Position numbers and translations under genes: made by a program. A stretch of 64,000 nt of DNA from Eutreptiella sp. 'Long Island Sound 2002' (taxonomy: Eukaryota; Euglenozoa; Euglenophyceae; Eutreptiales; Eutreptiaceae). The notes beneath the pieces are model-generated. The model was not told where the DNA came from and did not search any database. It was given only the letters and a program-made list of their open reading frames with translations. The stretch's first letter is position 1. Every line of letters starts with the position of its first letter. The stretch lies in contig OZ038392.1 in assembly GCA_964036045.1 (NCBI GenBank), forward strand, positions 27,849,755 through 27,913,754. The letters are read 5' to 3'. Shown piece after piece: positions 51,206-59,213 of the stretch.

Positions 51206-51660
51206 GGTGTGGTGTGGTGTGGTGTGGTGTGGTGTGGTGTGGTGTGGTGTGGTGTGGTGTGGTGTGGTGTGGTGTGGTGTGGTGTGGTGTGGTGTGGTGT
51301 GGTGTGGTGTGGTGTGGTGTGGTGTGGTGTGGTGTGGTGCGGTGCGGTGCGGTGCGGTGCGGTGCGGTGCGGTGCGGTGCGGTGCGGTGCGGTGCGGTGT
51401 GGTGTGGTGTGGTGTCATGTGGTGTGGTGTGGTGTGGTGTGGTGTGGTGTGGTCTGGTGTGGTGTGGTGTGGTGTGGTGTGGTGTGGTGTGGTGTGGTGT
51501 GGTGTGGTGTGGTGTGACGTGACGTGGGGTGGGGTGGGGTGGGGTGGGGTGGGGTGGGGTGGGTTGGGGTGGGGTGGTGCGGTGCGGTGCGGTGTGGTGT
51601 GGTGTGGTGTGGTGCGGTGCGGTGCGGTGCGGTGCGGTGCGGTGCGGTGCGGTGTGGTGA
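51206..51660. repeat. Pentamer array with blocks of variant units
   Basis: (TGTGG)n to about 51338, then (GCGGT)n to about 51397, back to TGTGG with single CATGT and TCTGG variants, then GACGT, (GGGGT)n at 51525-51577, and mixed GCGGT/TGTGG to 51658. Sharp block boundaries indicate local slippage or unequal exchange. Unlike the other pentamer arrays, no LINE B terminus is attached on either side. Confidence 0.95.
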
Positions 51661-51805
51661 AACTATGTAGTCAAAAGAGATGTGCATACAGCAATGCTCC
51701 CGGTGCAGCAGGGGACCACAAATTGGTCTGAAACGAAGGCGTTCTTCATTTCAGTTCATTCTCAAAACAAGAAATTTCTTTATGCCATTCTGGGTGACGT
51801 CCTAC

Positions 51806-52109
51806 GAAAAGGTGGGTGTGGGCATGGGGTTGAGCTTTGCAGAAGAGCGGGGCAGTGCACACTTGCACATGATACCCCCAAGTACCGAGTTGCAAAGCTG
51901 TTGCACAGAAACCCATCAGCGTAGTGAGAGATGGGGATGTTGCCTTTGGCGTGGCAGCAGAAAACAGCATCAAGGCCAGCTGGGCACTGGGCATGAAATG
52001 CTTCAGGGGGAGTGACGTTCACATAGCGCTGGATGGCGTCCACAGCAAAATGGTCCTCGAAGGGCACGGGAACAGAGGCGGCCGTGATGGGGTTGCGGTG
52101 GTTGATATT
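51806..52109 (-). CDS. O-fucosyltransferase-like domain, middle exon
   Basis: A minus-strand exon after the acceptor CATCACACTTCCAG at 52110-52123. It reads NINHRNPITAASVPVPFEDH and contains VPFEDHFAVDAIQRYV, which corresponds to the conserved (V/I)PF..(F/I)FD(V/L)..L segment that follows the nucleotide-binding N-terminus in O-fucosyltransferases. Cysteines in FHAQCPAGLDAVFCC may form disulphides, and NVT is a glycosylation sequon. The 3' end is unsettled: donors GTAGGACG at 51805 and GTACTTGG at 51885 are both possible. It lies between the N-terminal exon (56.2-56.8 kb) and the C-terminal exon (27.2-27.7 kb), same strand, correct order. Confidence 0.5.
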
Positions 52110-53290
52110 CTGGAAGTGTGATGAGATGTGATTTGCTGTGCTGCGCTGTGCTGTGGCTTTGTGTGGTGTGTTGTGCAGGTGTAGTTTTGTGTGGTGCAGT
52201 GTGGTGAGTGGATGTGCAGCCCTCATCGTCCTGCGTAGTGGGCCCCATTTCTCCACCTGCTCGCACCCACGCACTGATGCTCAACGTAGCCTCAGTCCGA
52301 TCTCAGTCCATGATCCGATGCATGTCAACTGCCAGGCAGAATTCACATCTCGTTATGGCGCCATACAAGGAGCATCTGAGTATGGCACAGAGTGCACATC
52401 CAGGCGTGCAACACAATGTACATCGAAATCTACATCACTGAGCCTCAGACATTGCACATCTCTGTGCGCATATCTGCACCGCCTTGCCGTGCGCCAGACA
52501 TTGCACTCCTGGATCACACAGTACATGCCTTAGTGCAGCAAGCAGTGCATTTTACACCACAGAGGCTCCACCTCAGTGCACTTGCAGTGCCTAGCACCGT
52601 GGGTATATCCTATCAATGCCTTTCAACGTACAGATCACTGCAGCTCTCAATGCCAGTGCACCATAACGTGCACAATGCAGTGCAAAATCTCCACGCACAT
52701 CTCACTTTGCTCCAGTGCACATCTCAGTGCTACACATGGTTTTGACCTGTGCGCATTGTCAATGCACTGCATAGTGCATACCCCAGCGCAATACTGCAAA
52801 GCCTCACATTGTATCACCCATGTCTCACTACCGTCCGGAATCCTGGCTGCACTTCCCTGGACCCTGGCTAGACGGAGCACATGGTAGCACGGCACACGGT
52901 GGATGTCTTACATCTCGCACTCACATGGGCTGCTGGGCTGAGGTGTGAGTTCATTCTTCTGGCTGCACCTTGTCCAATCTGCACTACCCGTCGGAACTGT
53001 TGTTTTTTTGCTGCTGCAATTATTCCATTTGAGCGTCACTACCAGAGACCACTCTGTTCTCTTTTCCCCATTGGCTGCATGTAGACCAGGGCGGTCCTTA
53101 ACGGAAAGAAAAAAAAAAGTGTTCCGGAACCAGTTTTCCCAAAAAAGCCCGCAGGCACTCCATGTGCTCAACCATGGTTGGTGGCAGTTGGCGGTTTGCG
53201 GTTGGTGGCGGTTGGCGGTTGGCAGTTGGCAACTGGCGGGGGTATTTGGTAAAACTGAGTACCAGACGAGGTAAAACTGAGTAAAATGTG
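52110..53290. other. Intron-like sequence, no gene
   Basis: A CACTGCA/TGCACA-rich stretch (52140-52900) with no regular period and no supported frame. 53170-53240 has loose GGTTGGCGGTT repeats, and 53255-53300 has three GGTAAAACTGAGT copies. Confidence 0.45.
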
Positions 53291-53296
53291 GTAAAA

Positions 53297-53351
53297 CTGA
53301 GTTAAAAAAATTTTTTAAAAAAATTTTTTAAAAAAATTTTTTTACTCAGTA
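53297..53351. repeat. A/T palindromic block
   Basis: Three alternations of A6-7 and T6-7 flanked by inverted ACTGAGT/ACTCAGT, so the whole block can fold on itself. A second A/T pair follows at 53361-53380. Confidence 0.8.
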
Positions 53352-53493
53352 AAAAGACAATTTTTTTTTGAAAAAAAATGCACAAAAAACTGCACACTTT
53401 GATCGTAGGTGGTACTTTTGTTTAAGGGCACAAGGCCCCCGAGTCGATTCCCGGCCACTTGTGTTAGTGGCGCCCCGGCCGGGCCAAACCATC

Positions 53494-53494
<1 letters not shown>

Positions 53495-53537
<43 letters not shown>
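53495..53537. repeat. (TA)n microsatellite
   Basis: About 21 TA dinucleotides. Confidence 0.97.
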
Positions 53538-53540
<3 letters not shown>

Positions 53541-53668
53541 ACAACCGCTTCGCCAAGGAGGGTTGAGTACCGTCTGCATGCATGCACAGAGGAGGGAGGG
53601 ATCACACAACCACTTCACCAAAGAGGGTTGAGTATCGTATGCATGCATGCACAGAGGAGGGAGGGAGG
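53538..53668 (+). repeat. 65 bp direct repeat, two copies
   Basis: 53538-53602 and 53603-53668 share CACACAACC.CTTC.CCAA, GAGGGTTGAGTA and GCATGCATGCACAGAGGAGG. Confidence 0.9.
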
Positions 53669-53682
53669 GTGGGGCCAACTAC

Positions 53683-55164
53683 TTACAAGTAGTTACAAAA
53701 GACACGCGTGAAGATCAAGTCGGCCTTAGTATCTCTCTTGTGAGGCTTGCCTCTCGGGGTAGGATTTAGCTTGCATCTCTCAAAGAGATCTTCTTTCTTT
53801 TCCAGATGCAGCTGTCTGCAAAATGCTTGGTCATTTTCCAATTGACCATCAGCATTTTGGGGGTATTGAGGAGGCAACGCATACCACTTCCGACAGATCC
53901 ACACACCGGGACGGGTGTCATCAGTGGCATTGGCATTGGCAGGAGTGGCATGCGTGGCATTGGCAGCAGTAACTGCAGCAAAAGCAACAATAGCAGCAGC
54001 AGCAGCAGCAACGGGGGCCGCCCGGAATTGGCGCAATCCTGCACAAATCTCGGACTGACACAAGACAGTGGTATGGAAGGTACAATTAGGAACCTTACAT
54101 TCCTGACACGCTATGGCGGGTGTGCCATCGCAAAAAAAGCATGTGTCAGGGGGGTCTGCAGATTTGGGCGTGGGGTACAACCGAGACACCTCCCAATGCA
54201 TTGACCGGGTCCGGAGTGTGGGGGCCAACTTGGAACCACTGTAGTATAAAGTAGCTTGTGCCATCTCACGCAATAACCACAATCTATCCTGTGGCACTTG
54301 CAATTCGCCTTTGACAACACGTCTAGACAAGGCACAATGCAACATCAACAGACATGCCGGATGGCAACTGACAAAATCATCCTGCCTGATGAAGGTGGAA
54401 TACAGGGGTGCAATTGCAAATGCAAGGGAACCGAAAGCATACAAAAACGTTGCCCACTTCCTCCGCTGTTGTGGTTGGATGCCTTCTCGCTCCGCAAGCT
54501 CATCCACAACAGCCAACTCCTCCTTGTTTGCCGCAACAATGTGTGGCTTGTCAAGGAGGGGGTCAAACTTAAGGCAAAGGTATTCACGGGTAGGGGCAAT
54601 CAACAACAAGCGGAGCACCCAATGGAAATTACGCGAATTATATACGTGCGCCACATTCAACGGTGGTGCAAAAGACATATCAATGGACGCGCATTCCCAA
54701 GTGCTACGCGCCCATGATTCAACCAACGCCTGTCGGCGTTGTGGACTGGCACACGACGCATTCCACAACGAATCACGGACTGCCCATGCCACACCCATTG
54801 TGTCCCAATCTGCACTCAGAGCGGTCCGGGCTGCCCACCAGTAATACACCACGATTTGAGCACAGTCTGTGACATAGCTCTCGGAGGTGAGGTCCCTAAA
54901 ATGGCGTGCCTCGAACTTATATTGTTGAGCCGATGGACCTGGAACCGTGGCATGTAGTGGCGGCCCCCAATCGTCACCAAGCAATGCCTCGACCTCTGCC
55001 AAGGATGGGCGAAACGAGCCATGGCTATCACTGAGTGCCTTGCACACATTAGCAAGGATTTGTTCAGCAGGGCGACACCCAGTATGAGATGTTGGAGGGC
55101 TATCAGTACAGGGTGTGGCGACAACAATTTCGGACGGAATGGAACTAGGTGGGATAGGGTCCAA
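53683..55164 (-). CDS. Intact 493-residue hypothetical protein with cysteine cluster
   Basis: A single uninterrupted minus-strand frame, ATG at 55164 (MDPIPPSSIPSEIVVATPCT). Residues ~85-330 are helix-rich and aromatic (YVTDCAQIVVYYWWAARTAL, WARSTWECASIDMSF, NFHWVLRLLLIAPTREYLCL, RRKWATFLYAFGSLAFAIAP, MLHCALSRRVVKGEL). Residues ~345-375 form a cysteine/histidine cluster, CFFCDGTPAIACQEC followed by KVPNCTFHTTVLCQSEIC, similar in spacing to small treble-clef/B-box/HIT-type fingers. Then come a poly-Ala tract encoded by CAG/GCT-type repeats and a basic end. A hairpin AACTACTT/AAGTAGTT (53677-53694) overlaps the stop. No intron is needed. The family is not recognised; it lies inside what may be an intron of the fucosyltransferase-like gene. 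The conserved frame suggests selection or recent insertion. Confidence 0.6.
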   Translation of the reverse strand: MDPIPPSSIPSEIVVATPCTDSPPTSHTGCRPAEQILANVCKALSDSHGSFRPSLAEVEALLGDDWGPPLHATVPGPSAQQYKFEARHFRDLTSESYVTDCAQIVVYYWWAARTALSADWDTMGVAWAVRDSLWNASCASPQRRQALVESWARSTWECASIDMSFAPPLNVAHVYNSRNFHWVLRLLLIAPTREYLCLKFDPLLDKPHIVAANKEELAVVDELAEREGIQPQQRRKWATFLYAFGSLAFAIAPLYSTFIRQDDFVSCHPACLLMLHCALSRRVVKGELQVPQDRLWLLREMAQATLYYSGSKLAPTLRTRSMHWEVSRLYPTPKSADPPDTCFFCDGTPAIACQECKVPNCTFHTTVLCQSEICAGLRQFRAAPVAAAAAAIVAFAAVTAANATHATPANANATDDTRPGVWICRKWYALPPQYPQNADGQLENDQAFCRQLHLEKKEDLFERCKLNPTPRGKPHKRDTKADLIFTRVFCNYL

Positions 55165-55180
55165 TGGGGTACTAGCTACC

Positions 55181-55940
55181 CTGCCGTATCGGGGATCCCC
55201 ACCGCTTCAGAGCGGGGGGCAAAATCAGAAGTGGCCCACAAGTGGGCGAAATGGCTACCTCACCCCTGCCGTATCGGGGATCCCCACCGCTTCAGAGCGG
55301 GGGGCAAAATCAGAAGTGGCCCGCAAGTGGGCGAAATGGCTACCTCACCCCTGCCGTATCGGGGATCCCCACCGCTTCAGAGCGGGGGGCAAAATCAGAA
55401 GTGGCCCACAAGTGGGCAAAGTGGCTACCTCACCCCTGCCGTATCGGGGATCCCCACCGCTTCAGAGCGGGGGGCAAAATCAGAAGTGGCCCACAAGTGG
55501 GCAAAATGGCTACCTCACCCCTGCCGTATCGGGGATCCCCACTGCTTCAGAGCGGGGGGCAAAATCAGAAGTGGCCCACAAGTGGGCAAAGTGGCTACCT
55601 CACCCCTGCCGTATCGGGGATCCCCACCGCTTCAGAGCGGGGGGCAAAATCACAAGTGGCCCACAAGTGGGCAAAGTGGCTACCTCACCCCTGCCGTATC
55701 GGGGATCCCCACCGCTTCAGAGCGGGGGGCAAAATCAGAAGTGGCCCGCAAGTGGGCGAAATGGCTACCTCACCCCTGCCGTATCGGGGATCCCCACCGC
55801 TTCAGAGCGGGGGGCAAAATCAGAAGTGGCCCACAAGTGGGCAAAGTGGCTACCTCACCCCTGCCGTATCGGGGATCCCCACCGCTTCAGAGCGGGGGGC
55901 AAAATCAGAAGTGGCCCACAAGTGGGCAAAATGGCTACCT
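55181..55940 (+). repeat. 85 bp minisatellite, nine copies
   Basis: Copies start at 55181, 55266, 55351, 55436, 55521, 55606, 55691, 55776 and 55861, all exactly 85 bp apart, the last cut 5 bp short. Each unit contains three small palindromes: GGGGATCCCC, CCGCT-TCAG-AGCGG and GCCCAC-AA-GTGGGC. Differences are few (CACAAG/CGCAAG, GCAAA/GCGAA, one CACAAG for CAGAAG). All three plus-strand frames are open across the array and encode the same 85-residue repeat in different registers. Confidence 0.97.
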
Positions 55941-56239
55941 GCGTCGGCCTGTTGCATCACAAACTTAGGCACACAGCAGCACACTGCACTGTCTGAGTTG
56001 CTGCAGCTGCAGCACGTAGGTACAGGGAGGGACCGCCTCACACCTGGCTTCCGCTGCGCGTCACGCACGGTCCGGCTGTATCTTTGAGTTCAGGGGCACA
56101 ATGAATTGGTTGTGTTGAGTCCAGATGCGGATGGTTGTGTGAGGCGGTCCCTCCCTGTACCTACGTGCTGCAGCTGCAGCAACTCAGACAGTGCAGTGTG
56201 CTGCTGTGTGCCTAAGTTTGTGATGCAACAGGCCGACGC
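55941..56239. repeat. Perfect 103 bp inverted repeat, 93 bp spacer
   Basis: 55941-56043 is the exact reverse complement of 56137-56239. The right arm belongs to the 3' part of the fucosyltransferase-like N-terminal exon and its putative donor, so the left arm is an inverted copy of exon sequence. The left arm starts at the very base where the 85 bp array stops. A transcript from either strand would fold into a long perfect hairpin. Confidence 0.95.
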
Positions 56240-56812
56240 AGATTTTCCTGCTCTCAGTCTTCGTTGCAGAGCAGCTGTGCCCGGCATACACACATGACCC
56301 GTGTGCCCTGCAAAAGCACACTGTGCCCTTGTGTGCAAAGAAACGGGGGTGCAGAAGCAGCCAGGGCATGCCTCGTAAAACACAGGCAAGACGAGAGTCC
56401 GGTTGGTGTGGTGGGCGATCAGCATGTACGTGAGAAGGTCCATGAGTTGGTTGCTGAATCCATCCTGACGCAACTGTGGGTACAGGAAAAGGGCCACAGA
56501 CGTTGCAGACGGCAAAGGCTCCTCCTCCTGCTGCCCAGCAGAGCCCGGATTGGGCGCATTCAAGGGGGGGTAAACAGCTGTTGTGGGGCCTGACTCGGCG
56601 GCCTCATGCTCTTGCGAGTCAGGGGCAGCAACGTGCGGCGGTGCGGCAGAGCTGCGGGATGTGTTGGCGCGGGGCCTTGGTGGGGGGTCGCCATGGGTAT
56701 CCTGCCGTTGTGTCGCAGCAAAGGGGTTGAAGCCAAGGCGGTGTAGCTCACAGGCAAGGATACAGAGGCCCAGGACAATGATCACTATCTCCCCCAGAGG
56801 ATTCGACGACAT
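56161..56812 (-). CDS. O-fucosyltransferase-like type II membrane protein, N-terminal exon
   Basis: The minus-strand frame is open from 56872; the preferred start is ATG 56812, giving MSSNPLGE and then a 20-residue membrane anchor (IVIIVLGLCILACELHRLGF), the layout of a Golgi type II glycosyltransferase. A proline/serine/glutamate stem follows (residues ~30-105), then the catalytic N-terminus: ALFLYPQLRQDGFSNQLMDL and HHTNRTLVLPVFYEACPGC, matching the G-x-x-NQhhxh...LNRTLVLP motif that binds GDP-fucose in O-fucosyltransferases. A cysteine-rich insert (CFCTPVSLHTRAQC) follows. The exon probably ends at GTAG/GTACAG (56160). Downstream parts are expected at 52.1 and 27.7 kb. Confidence 0.65.
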
Positions 56813-56872
56813 AATGCCATGAGGCGGGGAAAAAGGGCATGACCTGAGCACAGAAAAAGAAGCGCACGGCAC

Positions 56873-57526
56873 AAAGGCAAGGCTCGTGAAAAGCCAGGAT
56901 GTAGCTGGAAGCGGCCAACAGAAGCACTACCAGGCACAGGGGAGGGGGGTGGGGGGGGCTGCTGACACCAGTGCGCAACTGAAAAGGTTCATTTCCTTCC
57001 GAGATCTGCCCTTTTTGAGCCACCGGATGTTTGAGCGCCAAAGGGGGTGCGGGAGTCTAGACAAGGGGCTGAAACGCCCTTTCTGTGAAGTGCGATGGCA
57101 GGGACACTACTTGCATTCACGGAGACCTGAAAAAAACTGCAGGGGATATTTCAGCCCCTCAAAGAATGGCGGCGGGTCTGGAAAGGAGGCTCAAATGGAA
57201 GCGTTCAAATGATTTTCTGATGCACCAAAGGTGCCTATGAGTCAGAGGGTGGATTCCTCCACCGGAGTTGGCTCTGTCGGAGTAAGAGACATACTTCGTG
57301 CAAGCAGGTTGGGCATTGGGACGCATGACGAGGAGCCCTATGTCTGTTCCGTAAATTGCTTGTGTGCCAGGTCATTTGTTTGCCTTCAAACCCGACCTCG
57401 GTTTAAACAACCAAGAACTCTAAACCGAACTCGGGTTGGAGTTCCGGGTTATAAGGTAGAAGGAAATGAAAATACAGAGATTGTTCCTTTATGTTTCAAT
57501 AGGGTGCTCTTCAAAGGATGCATGAC
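56873..57526. other. Upstream region of the fucosyltransferase-like gene, then unrecognised sequence
   Basis: The first 150 bp should contain its 5' leader or promoter (a G/C-run stretch at 56940-56962). From 57200 the composition becomes AT-richer. 57395-57450 has a small inverted pair around CCGACCTCGGTTTAAAC and AACCGAACTCGGGTTGG. No gene is supported. Confidence 0.4.
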
Positions 57527-57806
57527 AAGCAATTGGTGAACATTTTGGCAACTCAACAACAGGCACACCCTGTGTTGAAGACTTTTGGAAGATTGCGAAA
57601 GATGCCAAGGCACAGCGAGTGAAAAATAAAATTGATCCGTTGTTTGGAAACATGTTTGCTGGGGTATTGGGCAAATGGACAATTACGGTGAACATCCGAC
57701 ATGGGGCAATCAAGCTTGGTCTTGAGTTTTCCAAAGCGTGTACTGCCAAAAATGCTGTGTATCGCAATCTTGATGAGTGGCTTGTTGCTCATGCAAATTT
57801 GTCGTG
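57527..57806 (+). pseudogene. Decayed AT-rich element, copy 2: exon-like coding fragment
   Basis: A plus-strand frame open from about 57527 to the TGA at 57806. It reads GEHFGNSTTGTPCVEDFWKI, then AKAQRVKNKIDPLFGNMFAG, GVLGKWTITVNIRHGAIKLG and NAVYRNLDEWLVAHANLS: clearly protein-like, with low-GC codons. A stop lies just upstream of the first codon, where an AG acceptor (GACAAG) could begin an exon. The next frames (57807-58250) hold another short coding-like stretch with a CxxC (DECTYCFGKPV) but frequent stops. Related sequence at 22663-22740 identifies it as a dispersed family, probably a transposon relic. Confidence 0.45.
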
Positions 57807-58550
57807 ATACCAAAAGTAGTAGAAGATAGTAAAGAGAGGTATCGTCAATTTGTTGAGCACCACGAGAAGATTAAGCCCGAAGGGTGTCAACAGAGGAAGC
57901 TGCAGCCGTAGTTTTTGACGACGGTGATGAATGCACTTACTGCTTTGGTAAACCTGTCTAGTACGGGCCACCAAGGTTGCATTGATTGTAACAAACTTGT
58001 TTAAGTTGTTGTTGAGGCAACAAAGAAGGCTGTACGTTGACATTTTGCAAGATGATGAGGTGTAAAAGGTTGACAATGCCACCAACTTTGCAAATATGTA
58101 CGAAAACCAGAAATTCAATACTCCTATTATTCCACACCGCACCAGGTTGCGGGTCAATACATTGTCCAAATTGACTCTTTCATTCATTCATTCATTCAAG
58201 GGAAGAGGTATTGAGCGATGGACAAAAACTTATGGAACCTATTATAGGGACCATGAAAAATCTTCCAGCGACTATCGATAACGTTACCAAAGCCCTCTTC
58301 AAGCAGCAAACTATTTGGTGCAGTGGTTTTCAAGTGTCTGCACTTGCAGCCTCTAGGCGATAATGCTTGCTTTATGCAACGGAAATTTTTTACCCCAAAA
58401 TGTTTGTATTGCACACTATTGCAAGCATTTATTGATTCATTGGGTGTAAAGCCCTCGTCCCATATTGTTCTTCTTGTTTCAGCTTCACTTCCAAACAATT
58501 TTACACCACATCCCTTGGGTGTCAAATTCCTATTTAGTTGTACAATTTAG
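57807..58550 (+). other. AT-rich continuation of the decayed element
   Basis: Frame fragments with stops on the plus strand. A small (ATTC)n run at 58181-58197. No intact frame. Confidence 0.4.
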
Positions 58551-59040
58551 CTGTGTTAACTGGGTTTCATTTTCTATATCTATGTATCCACTTTATTTTT
58601 CTATATCTGCAAAAAAAAAATTCTCCGTGCTGTATAGTTCCACTACAAAAAAAAATTTCCCATCACAATGATTGCCGTTTTGAAATATGCAAAGTCAGTC
58701 GTCCTGTGTGAAAACATTCTTTCGATTTGTGGCAGAACACTTCTTTCACTATAGCGTTTCATCTACACAGCCATATGATCTGGGAATATTTCTCCTTATG
58801 AAATACACAAAAACTTTTGTCCATCACAAAAACATTCTTCAGCCTGTCATTTACAAATTCAAATAGGGCATTTTTCTTGTTGCAAGTGCTGCAGTGTCCT
58901 ACACCACCAAACGTCAGCTGTATCTGTTGTTAAATATCATCACCAAGCGGCAGGTGCTGGTCAATTTGCTGTCGCATAACATTTCATTGTGACTTCTACA
59001 GATTTGCTAGCCCACATCACAGCGTGGAGGACTGCACCAC
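58551..59040. other. AT-rich region, nothing recognised
   Basis: Poly-A/T tracts and no open frame of note. Confidence 0.5.
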
Positions 59041-59213
59041 TTGACCACCATTTGACCACCACTTGACCACCAACTGACCACCACCTGACCACCATTTGAC
59101 CACCACTTGACCGACATCTGACCACCACTTGACCACCAATTGACCACCACCTGACAACCACTTGACCACCAAATGACCACCACCTGACCACCACTCCATC
59201 ACCACTTGACCAT
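59041..59213 (-). repeat. 11 bp minisatellite, about 16 copies
   Basis: Unit TTGACCACCAC with variants (CTGACCACCAT, TTGACCACCAA, CTGACAACCAC). The minus-strand reading gives a GGQVVVRWWS-type repeat. Confidence 0.93.

Noticed and set aside
53401-53470. tRNA or tRNA-derived SINE: GAGTCGATTCCCGG resembles a B box
   Set aside because: No convincing A box, acceptor stem or anticodon arm could be built around it.
55021-56087. Three overlapping ~290-residue frames with 85-residue repeats
   Set aside because: All three frames read the same 85 bp unit; kept only as a repeat observation.
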